A stretch of DNA of 64,000 bases from Actinostola sp. cb2023 (Eukaryota > Cnidaria > Anthozoa > Actiniaria > Actinostolidae), in NCBI GenBank assembly GCA_033675265.1, contig JAUJYZ010001112.1, positions 1 through 64,000 on the forward strand, in the 5' to 3' direction. Numbering within the stretch: position 1 is the stretch's first letter; the number at the start of each line of letters is the position of its first letter. The notes under the pieces are model-generated. The model was given only the letters and a program-made list of their open reading frames with translations, did no database searches and was not told the DNA's origin. Below, piece after piece: positions 1-12,205 of this stretch. The position numbers and the translations under genes were made by a program.

Positions 1-16
1 GGAGACTTTTCAAAAC

Positions 17-380
17 ACATGTCTATCGTTTTAGTCTGGACGGCAAAAACGGAGCTTTTCAGAAACGCTTACGTCCCAACCGGAACATTTCCGAGAAACT
101 CTACGTCACAACTCAGCCCAGTTTCCCGCCGGAATAGCCGATAGTATCGCTGGCACTACTGGAGTATGCGTATTGAACAGAAAAAAAACGTCCGAGCAGA
201 GCCTGGTGACGAAAACGCATCTTTGGATCATCGTTTTCATCCCCTAGTGTGGACGGTCGAAAACGATGTAAAAACGCTAGTGTGGACGCAGACTGCTTTT
301 TATTCGTTTTCGGTCAAAGGCGGGAAAACGGAGGTTTTCAAAAACGGATCAGTGTGGACTAGGACGGGGCCTCAGTACTC
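17..380. repeat. Dispersed repeat with 'gtgtggacg' modules
   Basis: Short modules of the type gtgtggacg / gtctggacggcaaaaacgg / ttttcaaaaacgg recur about every 40-100 bases, in the style of degenerate MITE ends. Clear inverted arms are not seen. The open frame across it is not protein-like. It fills the space before the first coding exon. Confidence 0.35.
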
Positions 381-482
381 TGGGCACAAACAATGACTAA
401 ATTCAATGGCTCTTCGGTCACTACTACATTCTTATATTTAGAACTCTCACTTATAGTTGTTATATATATTTTAAATTCTCAG

Positions 483-1475
483 ATGTCGGAGCTTTTCTCG
501 AGAGCCTGAAAGGACGACTAAACGAAGTCCAAATTCTCAAACTCGAGTTACTGAAAGAACGCAAGAAACACGAAGACACCAAGCGACAGTTGGACGAAGT
601 GAAAAGCAACCGCACCTCAGCGGTTTTCAGCGACTACGACAGCTCTTGCTGCAGTGGATTTGACAGCTCCGATGTGGAGATGTTACTCAAGGAGCTCGAA
701 GAAGAGAAAAAGCGTCGAGAAGCAGCCGAAAGAAGGACCACCGAAATTGCAGAAAGTCATCAATTTTTTCTACGCCATTTCAAAAGCCTTGAGGATGTTA
801 GTCAACATACAACATGGAGAGACACTTTGCCATGGAAAGCAGCCTCTGTTGCGGACCTTTGCTTGTCTGATCGAGGCTCAAATCGCTTTAACAGTTGCAG
901 GGAAGTAACAAAGTGGCCAAGTATTGACAGCGGGGCGCAGATGAAGGAGTTCACAAGCTGTAGAAAACTCGTTCATAGAGGACGACAACACGGGCGTCTT
1001 AGCTCTGGCCGAAAAGGTGACTCTGCTTGAGTCTCAGCTCGAAGACGAGGTAAACAAACGCGAAGAAGCAGAATTTGAAATCATGAAACTGGCATCCGAT
1101 AACCGGGATTTACACGATGAGCTCTTCGAAACGCGCGACCGACTATTCGCCGCAAGTCAACATGACATAAGAGAAGATGACTTCGACGGGGACATGTGGG
1201 ACCCAGAATACACGGAACAATGCGCTACTCGTGATGACAGTATGTCTTCGTACGAGGTGTTTACACTTGGTCGAATTGCATCGTGTCCCTCCTTGAACCA
1301 AGACAACTTTGCGTGCAATCAGCATGACGATGTACAACTACGACTCGGTCGTAGGCGCATGAGCAGACCGGTATCATACCATGGCGACACGAGTATGTCT
1401 CACGTGTGGCGAAATCGTAACACCGAGCATTACGAGATGGACCAGTACGAAGATGAAATTAAAAAGAAAACTTGA
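483..1475 (+). CDS. 3' part of an unidentified coiled-coil protein (two exons)
   Basis: Seen: an exon opens after the acceptor tctcag at 483. It encodes a charged Leu/Glu/Lys/Arg heptad stretch (VQILKLELLKERKK, MLLKELEEEKKRREAAERR). The frame can be carried to a second exon at 964-1475 after the acceptor ctgtag. The join 755|964 keeps phase (A + AA = Lys) and continues the heptads (LAEKVTLLESQLEDEVNK... LHDELFETRDRLF). An acidic, His/Tyr-rich, non-helical tail follows and the frame ends at a TGA at 1473-1475. The donor after 755 (GTCATC) is weak, so that boundary is uncertain. The 5' end lies outside the window. Inference: a cytoplasmic coiled-coil scaffold-type protein. I do not recognise the family. 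Confidence 0.55.
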
Positions 1476-1826
1476 CCCACGTGACAAGGATTTTAGGTTT
1501 GCACTGCGCAGACTCAAACTAGACACGTGGAATCTATACAATGACGTAGTGATGGATGGAGCTATGATCAAGTCGATAAGTAACAGAGCCAAAAGGATTT
1601 CTCTTGGCTAAAACACATTCTACATTTATATTACGTTCCCAGACTCTCTCCATCTACTCTCACGAAGTAAAGGAGAAGGGACTGGGAACAAGCCGTCCAT
1701 TCGCAAATTCAGGATTGCGCGGAAACCTGGTAACTAGTATGTTTTGCGGGGAATTATGGGACTGTTTAGGGTACGCTTCATTTTGAATACGGTGACAAGT
1801 TTGAATAGCGAGGTATCAAAGGTTGA

Positions 1827-2162
1827 AGGTGCAGTAATACGGGCAACAAAATCGTGCAACTTGTCGTGCAACATTGTTGCGTTACAAGTTGCAGAGCAAT
1901 GTTTCTCGTATTACCATCGTTCGTGCAACTTGTCGCGCAACACATTTTCGTGTTGCAGGTTACAAAACTTTGTTGCGCAAAGTAGAAGCTCTTTCTACTT
2001 CATGCAACAAAGTTTTGCAACCTGCAACACGAAAATGTGTTGTGCGACAAGTTGCACGAACGATGGTAATACGAGAAACATTGCTCTGCAACTTGCTACG
2101 TAACAATCTGAACAATGTTGCGCGACAAGTTACTGATTTTGTTGCTCGTATTACTGCACCTT
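1827..2162. mobile_element. Foldback MITE, ~336 bp
   Basis: The whole element is an imperfect palindrome centred near 1995. The left arm begins aaggtgcagtaatacgggca and the right arm ends with its complement, tattactgcacctt. Repeated gcaacttgtcg / ttgcgcaac words fill both arms. TTGAAG flanks both sides and is a candidate target duplication. ORFs on both strands are shadows of the palindrome. Confidence 0.75.
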
Positions 2163-2231
2163 GAAGTAAGTGAGTTTGGCACACAACATGCTTCCTCGTT
2201 AAAAATTGTGAAGTTACAGTCAGGTAACATA

Positions 2232-2536
2232 ATAACAAGAATATAGGTGTTGTCTCTGACTTGAAGTTTATAATTATTATTGAAAAATATTTTTCAAACA
2301 GACGTTTCGGTCTCTGATCAGAGACCTTCTTCAGTGTGATGGAAAACGTTAAAATACGAGCGCATACAATTCAAAACTAACAGCGCGCGCACGTGCTAGA
2401 GCGAGCGAAAAGTGTCTTATAGATGTCTGGTATTCTAATATAATCGTTCCCTGATTTTGAATCTTGAGATGAATGTTTGAAAAATATTTTTCAATAATAA
2501 TTATAAACTTCAAGACAACACCTATATTCTTGTTAT
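2232..2536. mobile_element. Inverted-repeat element with ~65-bp arms
   Basis: The left arm starts ataacaagaatataggtgtt and the right arm ends with its complement (aacacctatattcttgttat). Both arms carry gaaaaatatttttcaa. The loop holds a smaller palindrome, ggtctctgatcagagacc. No coding potential is seen. Inference: non-autonomous DNA transposon. Confidence 0.7.
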
Positions 2537-2995
2537 GCTTCCTCGTGTTTTACAGTAAATACTTCTCCACGCAACATAGTAGTTCCCAGTTTTCCGCGCA
2601 ACATACTAGTCCACGCAACTCCATCGTTTGTAGGAGAGGCTACAGCTTACATGATTCAGGTTTGGAAAATCTAAAACAATATTAATATATTACGAAGTTC
2701 ATTATTTATGGTCATCGGGCTGACAGATGGAGTCGCACAATTTCACGAACTTGTTTCAATCAATTAAGGGAAAGTTGAAAAACAAAACGGAAAAACGATA
2801 TAAAAACCAAAGCAAACAAATAAAACACACGTCGAGACCGTCAAGTTGGTTTGGTTTACAGATTGATACTATTGATATATATCTGCAGTTTGATTCAGAA
2901 CAAAGAATGTCGATTGTGAGACGTATTTGTGTTGGTTTGATCCTTTGGTGTTCGTGTGTGCGAACAGATCAACTAGTTATTGAAGGCAGAGAGTA

Positions 2996-3194
2996 AGGGC
3001 GCGTTCACACGGGTTCTAGATCGATCTGAGATCGTACTAGATCGATCTGAGATCGTACTAGATCGTACTGCGATCGATCTGAGATCGATCTAGGTCAAAT
3101 GCGAGGATCGATCTACAACTCCTCCAGTGTGAACGCACCCTAAGATCGATCTGAGATCGACCCAGCTAAAGCGATCTCAGTGTGAACGCGCCCC
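2996..3194. mobile_element. hAT-like MITE with gggcgcgttcacac ends
   Basis: The termini are gggcgcgttcacac and gtgtgaacgcgcccc. The interior is a run of gatcgatctgagatcg words plus an internal copy of the end motif near 3126 (gtgtgaacgcaccc). This style of end is common among animal hAT-derived MITEs; the family assignment is inference. Confidence 0.65.
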
Positions 3195-3822
3195 AAGAGA
3201 GAAGCCAGCGGTAATAATATGCTTGCAAGCTGGCAATAGAATTCCTTTCAAATAATGTACTACTTTAAGTCAGTAGAATTCTATATTTGTACAAAATACG
3301 ACGAAGAAGAAATAGATATACATCACGTGATAACTGAATGATTCTCAATTTGATTTGTTTTGTTAAAGCTGTCAACGTTGTACTACGTCGACCTAAGGAA
3401 ATGACGCAGAGGACTGGGCATAGGGAATTTTCCATCTGACCCTTCCCAGTCTCGCGCGACTTTTATTAACCTCTGTTTATGACATTTTAAAAACTGAAGG
3501 TTCTACTGTCCATTCATGACGGTGGGGAGAGGGGATTGGGGGTAACTCTCTCCCTACCCCCCTCGAGGGTCTCTCAATATAGCTAAATTTTCTGCATGGA
3601 ATTATTAAACATTTAACTAATGTTCGTGAACTCTAAGAATCCTGGCTTTTCCGAAAAAGAAAGAAAGAAAAAGACTGAGAAGGATCCTAGCTGTTCCCAG
3701 TCTCCTACGCTGCCATTCAAAAAAAAAAAAAAAAACGGCGAAAAGGAAAAAAAAGGATCCGAATATGGAGTGAAAATAAAAGCACTCGAGAACGCATCCT
3801 TCATGCATTAGACTAAAACTAA

Positions 3823-3931
3823 AACAATACTCACTGTATTCAGTCTACCAATTACGATATCAACCAATCAAACTAACCCTCGAACAATACTCACTGTATT
3901 CAGTCTACCAATTACGATATCAACCAATCAA
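3823..3931. repeat. Two-copy 60-bp tandem duplication
   Basis: The block containing caatactcactgtattcagt and caattacgatatcaaccaat occurs twice, near 3823-3871 and 3883-3931, almost identical. No gene is present from 3200 to 4790. That stretch holds only A/T-rich unique sequence and an A-run at 3720-3735. Confidence 0.8.
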
Positions 3932-4794
3932 TGTCGCGCAAAATTACTTTGAGAAGCAGCTAGAAGCATTTTTTTTTTAAACCTACTAGGACAAGAAATG
4001 AAAGGTTTCCAGTGACGTAATTAGTATCAGAACCGCGGGTCCCGGATGTCTAAACTGAAACGACGCTGTGTTACTCGACTCCCGCGTATGAGAACTTATC
4101 GAACGCGAGATTCTTGCCTAGACATTTCGACTACGACTACAATTTTAATATACAACCTCCCGGCTTATCTCCCTTTGTAATTGAATGTTAGGGGAAATCA
4201 GCAAAGCAGATATTTATGTCAGTTTGTTTAGAGCGGATTTCATAAACCAGTAATGAAAACAACACGATGGAATTAGAGGACACTAATGTGCACTAGACTA
4301 ATTGTACGAGTTGATGACGGAACACCACTATAATCCCTCGAAATCCTGTGCACTTTTCTAAAAAAGATTATACTTTATTTAAGTGCGAACTTGTTTGGAA
4401 AATGAGACGAGAAAAGATACTTGAGTATTTTACTGATCAGTTTTCATTTTAAAGATTTCAGTCCCTTCAAACTCAAGTACATGGATTGTAAACACCTGCG
4501 TCGGACATCTTTAATCTTATCCTGATTCTAAAACTAAAATCATCGACATAATTGAGATCCCTATTGTTGTTGTTAGCGACTTTATTCAAAACAGTTTTTA
4601 TTACTGTTTTTATTACCTCCCATGATTCATTGGGAACCTAGACGGACGATGAAATATGGGGTTTCAAAAACGAATAAATGTATATGGACTGGTTGGTGGC
4701 CGGGATAAAAACCCTGCCCGTTAGAGAGGTGGTCGTTGTGGGGAGGTGGCCGTTAGTAGAGGTTCGACAGTATTCAATTTCCACATGCAAACCG

Positions 4795-5310
4795 GCCTTC
4801 GCTTCATTACTCTCTCTCTTATTACTCTCTATATCTCACTCTTCATTACTCTCTCCCTCTCTTATTACTCTCTATCTATCTATCTAATATATTAACAAAT
4901 CTCTCTCTTCTAACTCACTCTTCATTACTCTCTCTCTCTTTCTCTTATACACCTATTTCAAAAAAGGTTGTCAGAGAGAAAGGAGATAGGAGAATGCTTA
5001 TTCAAAGACCAAAGTTGACTGCTGGCCAGTTTAAATTATTCTATTTTGGTTTCGTAATAATTACTTACAATTACTGAAAGCTTTATGAACTAAATTGTCA
5101 GGTTATTTGCATATACATACACATCTATAGTTCCATCTGGTCTTAGAATGACCATTCACCATTCTCCTATCGCCTTTCTCTCTGACACCTTTTTCGAAAC
5201 AGGTGTATACATATTAACAAATATCTCTTCTAACTCGCTCTCTTCATTACTCTCTCTATATAAGTATATATATATAAACAAATATCTCTCTCTCCTCTCC
5301 TAACTAACAC
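4795..5310. repeat. CT-rich low-complexity tract
   Basis: Irregular ctctctctt, attactctc and tatata runs flank and partly enclose the foldback at 4946-5210. Simple-sequence DNA with no gene. Confidence 0.7.
4946..5210. mobile_element. MITE, 'tatacacctatttc' family, copy 1
   Basis: The left end is tatacacctatttcaaaaaa followed by ggttgtcagagagaaaggag. The right end is the inverse (ctgacacctttttcgaaacaggtgtata). A second element with the same terminal motif lies at 46724-46967. Confidence 0.7.
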
Positions 5311-6184
5311 ACTGCTTTGAAAGTCCAATTTAATCTTCCAATATGAGATAATGAGAGATGACAATCAGTGATATTGCATCTTAAGTCTTTGGTTAACCCC
5401 TAGAGAAAACAACCTTGATCAGTACTTGCGATAATATGCTTTGATGTCGCAGAAACACCGCTTGAACGAGTCGAGGGAAATATTGCAACGATTGTAAAAA
5501 AAATAAAAAAATGAAATTCCTGCTTCGAAGTCGATTTCTGTATATTCGTCAGACATTCAAAATAATACGATAATAATAATAATAACTTCTTATATAGCGC
5601 ATTTCACATTGTCTCAATGCGCTTTACAACCGATGGAGGACTTTTTCGGGCTGCATATGATAGGCGCCCATGGCAGCCGCGAGCAGTACTAAAGCAAATA
5701 ATAATCTAGAATGAAGGCCAGCTAGTTGAAAATGATTTTTCTTCTCCGTTTTGCCCTCACGTTTAATAACGATGCAAAGACGCTCGTATGAATGAAAAAT
5801 AAAACGTTTTTTTACCGCTGAAAAACATGTTTTCAAACGTGCACATGTAGATGGAAGGCCTGGTGTTCAGTTATTTTATGAACTGGACTTATTTTGTCTA
5901 AAATAAAATGAAGCGGTTCTGGTCTACACAGGAGTTTAGATTTGCAGACACCATTTTGGAAGTATTTTCTGGTATTAAAGTTAGATTGACAGTGACTTGG
6001 TTTCTGATATCCCGGGCTGATATTATATCTCCATTGGTAGCACAAATACTGTGGGACAAATCATTTCATATATTATAGAGCCTTCCCTAAACCCACTCAT
6101 GAACAGATGGCAAAATACAATCAAAAGTGCTTCTCGAGTATAGTTTTCAAAGACACAATGTCCAAACAATCCATGTTTAAGTCA
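5211..6184. other. Gene-free spacer
   Basis: No supported exon. It includes an (ata)n tract at 5570-5585 followed by atagcgcatttcacattgtc, which resembles a dispersed animal repeat. Short ORFs here have no protein-like features. Confidence 0.5.
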
Positions 6185-6540
6185 CTATTCAGGTACATTC
6201 TCTAAATAACAGCCTTGTTTCTCGATTTCTTTCAGTTCTAAGCAGTATCTTTCATCGGAATCTCTCAGATTTGAGTCTCTTCTTGTATCAGTGCAGAGTT
6301 TTCTCATAACGGGTTGATATTTCTTCCACAAAAAGCTCCATATCAAGAACACAAGAGTTAGTGCTATTAGGAGACCCAAACCCAAGCAGGTTCCAAGCCA
6401 TGCACGTAGAATCAAAGTATTATAATGCCAAGAACGATGGTTGCCGCGCTGTGTCGAAGGAAGTTGGACTTCACTATCGGCATATCTGCTTTGGTTGGTC
6501 GACGAATTGGTCATGATTTTTGGCCATACAAGCCCAGCAC
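6185..6540 (-). CDS. Exon 2 of the two-TM protein (terminal)
   Basis: Begins after GATTTCAG. Carries the glycosylatable linker, the second hydrophobic segment and a charged tail ending ENVPE-stop. Confidence 0.5.
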
Positions 6541-7720
6541 CTGAAATCATGATCAGAAAGGCATTGATTGACATGTAAACACGACTAGACTATTGAGCTA
6601 GTTCTTGCAGAACTTCGTTAAAGGAAGTCGTTTCAATGTTATGGCGTATCTGGTTGTCAATCAAGAAGCCATTTCAATGTCGAGATAAACAGGAATCCAC
6701 TTTAATGTTATGGCGTGCTTCGCTATCGTTACATCTTCACAAAGTCTAAACCTTTTTTGAACTGGAAAACACGTAAAATCAATCAACGATTTTCAAAAAG
6801 GTCTCGAAAAACGATTGTTTATCTCGGATTATGTTCTCACAAAATCAGCATAAATGTAACCAAAAACAACGAGCCGACATTCCTTCAATTTGAAATCATT
6901 CTATTACCTTGTAATCGAAGTTTCTTGAAATATTCTGCAGCCCTTCACTAGCTGTCGAGGTTCGATTTAAAGTCATTCCAGACGGCTTTTCATGAGAATA
7001 CTACAATTAAAGTCGATCTAATTTACAATTCTTAATAACTTTTCCATTCAGGTTGACTGTTAATAGGTTACAGACATCTGTTTTCACTATTCGATTAGAA
7101 TTGGAGTAACGCAAATAATTGCGAGAGATTTCATTCACTCATCGACTACGCGTCAACTATAGTACACTGTCAGTAAGCTCCAAGTTTGCTGACTACATTT
7201 TTGCATAGAATGATTTCATTTCGGCTTCAGTTGCAAAGCAGTATGTAGTTGTTTGGGATTAGGGAAAAATAATATTTGAAATTCATTATAATGAAGCTTT
7301 GGAAAGCTTTTAAGCCCTTTTGAAAATAATCATTAAAAAAAAAATCATATATATATATACTACTTCATGTCCAGAGTGCAATGATGGAATTACAACAAAG
7401 TGAAACTTAAACTTTTATCGTTCTAAATATATCTTCTTTTAGAGAAATGATAATTGTGTTCACTCCAAAGTAAGAATCTGTGAACAAGAAAACACGAAGC
7501 ATGGAGGTTAGCAAAGCTTACCATTCAGATGTTGCCTCAGTCCCAAATAAACTGACGAGGAGAGGATGGCGAAGAGGCACAAGAACAAGCAGATTGTGAC
7601 CAAGCTCCTTGCCAAATGGCACCTAGATGCGGCGGGCAATTTACATTTTCTTTCGCAACTTGAAGGCACTGGGGCGTCATTATGCCAATTAAATGCATTA
7701 GTATCACCTACACTTTTCAT
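6185..7720 (-). CDS. Small two-TM-segment membrane protein, unidentified (2 exons)
   Basis: Exon 1 is 7720-7522: ATG in good context (acaccATGa), 66 codons, donor AATG|GTAAGC. Exon 2 is 6540-6185: acceptor TTTCAG|GTGC, ends at a stop. The phases match (G + GT = Gly) and give 184 residues. TM1 lies near residues 41-62 (LVTICLFLCLFAILSSSVYL) and TM2 in exon 2 (LGTCLGLGLLIALTLVFLIW). Between them are possible N-glycosylation sites (NSS, NQS). The polar tail carries Arg/Asp/Glu clusters. There are three cysteines before TM1. I do not recognise the family. The reading rests on splice phase and the two hydrophobic segments only. A type II single-pass reading, with exon 2 belonging elsewhere, is the main alternative. 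Confidence 0.5.
7522..7720 (-). CDS. Exon 1 of the two-TM protein
   Basis: Encodes the N-terminal tail with a Cys-rich piece (CERKCKLPAASRC) and the first hydrophobic segment. It ends in phase 1 at a consensus donor. Confidence 0.5.
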
Positions 7721-8646
7721 GGTGTAAGCTTCCCAACCGCTCGGTCCCGCAGTTTCGTATATCTCTACTGCAAATCAATTCGCTGTATCCAAAAATATAC
7801 AGCGTTTTGATTGTGATACAATTATTGATGAAACGATAAATGTTTTAAAAATCGTCAGAAAGTTAAAGATGGTCCAAAAGTGGCTTTTACTGAAGTCATT
7901 TCGCTTTCAATTGCAACACTTTCCTTTCCCTCTGTTTTGCCATCCAAAAAAGCGTTTCGCTGTGTTTTACAAATTTACAAAGCGTTTCGTTGCGAATTCG
8001 TTTACCAGCGAATTTAGTAAAAGTTGAACGAGCGTCAAGAGGCGTTTCCCAAGATACAGTCGAGTGAATCGTGTACTGTCCAAAGCTTCGGTTTCATTAC
8101 AATAGCTGTTTTTCTAAATGGTGTTATCATGTAAATTATATATTGTTTAATTAGCAACTTTAGGTGCTTCATTGTCAAATCGCCCAATAAAAGCCATCTT
8201 ATCATTAATACAAATCTCAGAACACGATGGTATGCAATGAAACCGGCGAGGCTTTGGCCAGTACAGGATTCACTCAACCGTATATTGGGAAACGCCTATT
8301 AATATTGCACGACGCTGATTAGAGTTTGAAAGCTAAGCAGTTGTTTATGTAACGGAATCCCTACTGAGTTCTATTCTATAGGGATTATTAAAGTACACAT
8401 TGTGCATTTTGGACATGCATATAATATTCTTCTTAAAAACATATTATTCAAAACTTGTTTCTCAATGCTTATTTATATTGTTCAATGAGAAAACTATGCA
8501 GGTAGTAAAATTGTATTGGTATAAAACATTCATTCATCAACACAGCGCGCCCGGCGTGTAAATATTAAGTAGTAGGTGGGAATATCGATTAAATGTTAAC
8601 GAACATCGACCGGGTTGAGGCCGGACAAAGAGAAAATGAAAGAGCG
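7721..8646. other. Upstream spacer, no gene seen
   Basis: A/T-rich unique sequence. An inverted pair (gaggcgtttcccaagatacagt near 8038, tattgggaaacgcctatt near 8283) suggests another ~260-bp foldback element at about 8038-8300. No exon can be supported. Confidence 0.4.
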
Positions 8647-9488
8647 AAGACAATTAACAAAGGAGTGACTGAGATAGACTGATATAGACGCACAGTAACA
8701 ACAGTGGAAGACAATTAACAAAGGAGTGACTGGGATAGACTGATATAGACGCACAGTAACAACAATGGAAGACAATTAACAAAGGAGTGACTGAGATAGA
8801 CTGATATAGACGCACAGTAACAACAGTGGAAGACAATTAACAAAGGAGTGACTGGGATAGACTGATATAGACGCACAGTAACAACAATGGAAGACAATTA
8901 AGAAAGGAGTGACTGAGATAGACTGATATAGACGCACAGTAACAACAATGGAAGACAATTAACAAAGGAGTGACTGGGATAGACTGATATAGACGCACAG
9001 TAACAACAATGGAAGACAATTAACAAAGGAGTGACTGAGATAGACTGATATAGACGCACAGTAACAACAGTGGAAGACAATTAACAAAGGAGTGACTGAG
9101 ATAGACTGATATAGACGCACAGTAACAACAGTGGAAGACAATTAACAAAGGAGTGACTGAGATAGACTGATATAGACACACACTAACAACAATGGAAGAC
9201 AATTAACAAAGGAGTGACTGAGATAGACGCACAGTAACAACAGTGGAAGACAATTAACAAAGGAGTGACTGAGATAGACTGATATAGACGCACAGTAATA
9301 ACAGTGGAAGACAATTAACAAAGGAGTGACTGAGATAGACTGATATAGACGCACAGTAACAACAGTGGAAGACAATTAACAAAGGAGTGCCTGGGATAGA
9401 CTGATATAGACGCACAGTAACAACAGTGGAAGAAAATTAACAAAGGAGTGACTGGGATAGACGCACAGTAACAACAATGGAAGACAAT
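8647..9488. repeat. 61-bp minisatellite, ~14 copies
   Basis: Unit gacaattaacaaaggagtga + ctgagatagactgatataga + cgcacagtaacaacagtgga + a, period 61. Copies differ by few bases; two late copies lack a short internal piece. Because 61 is not a multiple of three, the overlapping 60-codon minus-strand ORFs repeat every 61 bases and are artefacts. Confidence 0.95.
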
Positions 9489-9490
9489 CG

Positions 9491-10222
9491 ATGGCCATAA
9501 GTTTATCAGTTACTATACATTACTGTCTATACTGCCTTGATCTTGATCAACCGAGCACAGAGAAACTGATCCATGCTTTTGTTACCTCGAAACTGGATTA
9601 CTGCAACAGTCTTCTGTATGGTCTCCCTGATAAAGATATCTCAAAACTTCAACGTATACAGAACTCAGCCGCTCGTCTGGTTACAAAAACCAGGAGATCG
9701 GATCACATCACCCCAATTCTTCGTAAACTCCATTGGCTCCCTATACATAAACGCATCATCTTCAAGATTCTTCTCATCACATATAAGATCTTAAATGGTT
9801 TGGCTCCAAAGTACTTGACAGACTTACTCAGTCTTCACAAACCAACAAGGATTCTTCGTTCAAATGCCAATGACAACTTGCGGCTGTCAAGACCTACATT
9901 TAGAACGAAAAACTATGGTGGTCGTGCTTTCTCATCGTGTGCGCCACTACTCTGAAACGATCTCCCATTGGTCGTGAGAAACGCACCATCTACCCAATCA
10001 TTTAAACAGAGACTCAAGACTTTTTTGTTTGAACAGAACGAACCACTTACATAATTTATACTAGTCACCTTACTCCTTTGACGAGTCCCGATAATTTTTT
10101 ATAATTGTTTATATTCTTCTATATATTTATTTTCTATATTTTTTTTTATTTTTTATATTTTCTTATTTACTTGTAAAGAGCATTGAGATTTATATGTAAT
10201 GCGCTTTTTCAAGAATTAAATT
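9491..10222 (+). pseudogene. 5'-truncated non-LTR retrotransposon: C-terminal end of reverse transcriptase ORF
   Basis: The frame from about 9530 encodes a typical LINE RT C-terminal region: [62 protein letters not shown]. This is the signature seen at the end of CR1/L2/Jockey-like ORF2 proteins. The ORF is broken at 9952-9954, where a Trp codon of the usual 'W-NDLP' context is TGA. The frame then continues to about 10050. The element ends in an A/T-rich tail with (att)n at 10218-10240, as many CR1/L2 elements do. Dead 3' fragment; subfamily not determined. Confidence 0.85.
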
Positions 10223-10251
10223 ATTATTATTATTATATTATACTTTACGAC

Positions 10252-10933
10252 TTAAGGTGGTTCCAGCATAATGAATGACCTGTTTGCCGTATTTTTTAAC
10301 TCGCTCGCTCCGCGTCAATATTGCTTGGATTTTATTATGCTTAACACAAATACTAATTCAACTATTCTGCTTTTGGAAGGTTTATTCAAAATTATCATTG
10401 TAAGCCGCGTTTGTGAATGCCAGCTGATATTCAAACGACACTATTTTCACTAAAACTTCTGCCAAACGGTTTTCCCTCGTACGATTTTTTTTAAACTTCG
10501 TGAACGACCTTTTAAGGTCCATAGTGATGTTCTGACGAGGTAAGAAGAAAATTGATCGAGCCGAAGTCACGTAACAACCGATAGGTCCAAATATTGACAA
10601 CAAAAATATGAACTGGTGATTTCGGCTCGATCAATTTCCTTCTTACCTCGTCAGAACATTACTAGGGACCTTAAAAGGTCGTTCACGAAGTTTAAAAAAA
10701 TTCGTACGAGGGAAAACCGTTTGGCAGCAGTTTTAGTGAAAATAATGTCGTTTGAATATCAGCTGGCATTCACAAACGCGGCTTACAATGATAATTTTGA
10801 ATAAACCGTCCAAAAGCAGAATTGTTGAATTAGTATTTGAGTTAAGCACAATAAAATCCAAGCAATATTGACGCGGAGCGAGCGAGTTAAAAATACGGCA
10901 AACCGGTCATTCATTATGCGGGAACCACCTTAA
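10252..10933. mobile_element. 682-bp foldback element, related to the 43.3-44.3 kb palindrome
   Basis: Near-perfect inverted arms of ~340 bp. The left end is ttaaggtggttccagcataa and the right end is its complement. Both arms contain ctcgctcgctccgcgtcaat. The same sequence forms the core of the larger palindrome at 43290-44288. ORFs on both strands are mirror images. Confidence 0.85.
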
Positions 10934-10947
10934 ATAAAGTTGTAAAC

Positions 10948-11092
10948 TAGAGTGCAATTTAGAAAAGCTTGAAAACTAAATAACTAATTAGTACTAAATA
11001 GCACTAATGAAACAATAGAAAACAATAGAAATAGCACTATTTAGTACTATTTAAAGTTAGTACTATTTCACGCTTTTCTAAATTGCACTCTA
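10948..11092. mobile_element. MITE, 'tagagtgcaa' family, copy 1
   Basis: The ends are tagagtgcaatttagaaaag and its complement. The interior has tatttagtactatttaaagt. Related copies lie at 47506-47655 and 61877-61996, with a decayed piece near 26700-26800. The flanking TA is consistent with a TA target site. Confidence 0.75.
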
Positions 11093-11342
11093 AACAAAAC
11101 AATTAACAAAGGAAAAGATGATGGGAATTATATAACAATAGCTTTTTAGTAAAATAATACTTTTATTTGAAGTCTTACTTATAAAACTTATTATTACCTT
11201 CTGGTGAAACGTATATTACTATGTCTAGAGTTAACAAAGTGGAAGAATAATAAAGCGTCATATTCATTGTGAAATAAGCAAAAAATGTCATCAACATACA
11301 CTGACATAGAGGACTCTTCTGTCAACCATATTAGTGATCTCA

Positions 11343-11415
11343 GTGTCCTTAATAAAGATTATTATTATTATTAATTTCATTATTATTATCATTAATATTA
11401 TTATTATTAAACATT
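11343..11415. repeat. (ATT)n tract
   Basis: Imperfect attattatt run; simple repeat. Confidence 0.8.
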
Positions 11416-11441
11416 ACGTCATCAACATAACATAACATAGC

Positions 11442-11714
11442 CCCGACGTAATCAATCGAACGAAATCGAATTCAAAAAAAAATTGGAGCCATATTTAGGA
11501 TCGATTGGAGCCAATTGAACACAATAAGCCGATTCGTTCGGAAATCGAATGCAATCAAACATTCGATTATGTTCCGATTCAGAAATCGAATGCAGTCGAA
11601 TTCACAATTTGCTTACCATTCGATTTCGTTCGATTACCGAATGCAATCGAATCCAATCATGTGATTGCGTTCGATTGAATTCGATTTCCGCATCATTCGA
11701 GTGATTACGTCGGG
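11442..11714. mobile_element. MITE with cccgacgtaatca ends
   Basis: The left end is cccgacgtaatcaatcgaac and the right end is gattacgtcggg. The interior consists of many aatcgaat/attcgatt words in both orientations. No coding potential. Confidence 0.65.
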
Positions 11715-11754
11715 TATAACATATTGCACGTTCGTAGTTTGAACGAGCTATGCT

Positions 11755-11918
11755 CAGGGGCGGATCTAGAGATTTTGAAATCTAGAAGCTCGAAAATGCA
11801 ATTTCCATCCATTCTGGGCATCAAATGGTGGGGAGACACGGGCGAATATGTATCGGGCCCAACTCAAAAGGGGGGGGGGGCACCGGTCCCCCATGGCCCC
11901 CCCTTGGATCCGCCCCTG
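11755..11918. mobile_element. Short 'caggggcggatc' element, copy 1
   Basis: Ends caggggcggatct and ggatccgcccctg. The interior gaaatctagaagctcgaaaa, atttccatccattctgggca and a G-run also occur at 23835-24071 and about 24922-25160. Three-member family in this window. Confidence 0.7.
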
Positions 11919-12205
11919 ATGCTCCTGGACGAAACGTGTTGAAATATACTACTTACTTACTTAACGTCGATAGAATTGTACACGAGAATCAGTATATTGT
12001 TCTAACAAGCGGTTTTTTTTTCATAATGTGGCGAGAAGTGGAGCAAGGGGCGAGTCCATAGATATGCCATCCCTTCAATATAGAAAGTGTGTTTGAGACG
12101 TACATGTAGCGAATAAGAAGAGCGACTTATCAGGGTTAATGTCTATGTTGGGATCGGAGTTTTGTTGGAAGACTGAAGAGACTTTCAACATCAAATACCA
12201 ATACA

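Noticed and set aside
1829..2238. Overlapping ORFs of 92-119 codons on both strands
   Set aside because: They mirror each other because the region is a foldback element.
8647..9488. Possible CRISPR-like array of regular repeats
   Set aside because: Units are contiguous 61-bp tandem copies without variable spacers, and the genome is animal.
9491..9955. 154-codon ORF as a host gene
   Set aside because: It matches the LINE reverse-transcriptase C-terminus, is 5' truncated, contains a nonsense codon at a Trp position and ends in an A/T tail.
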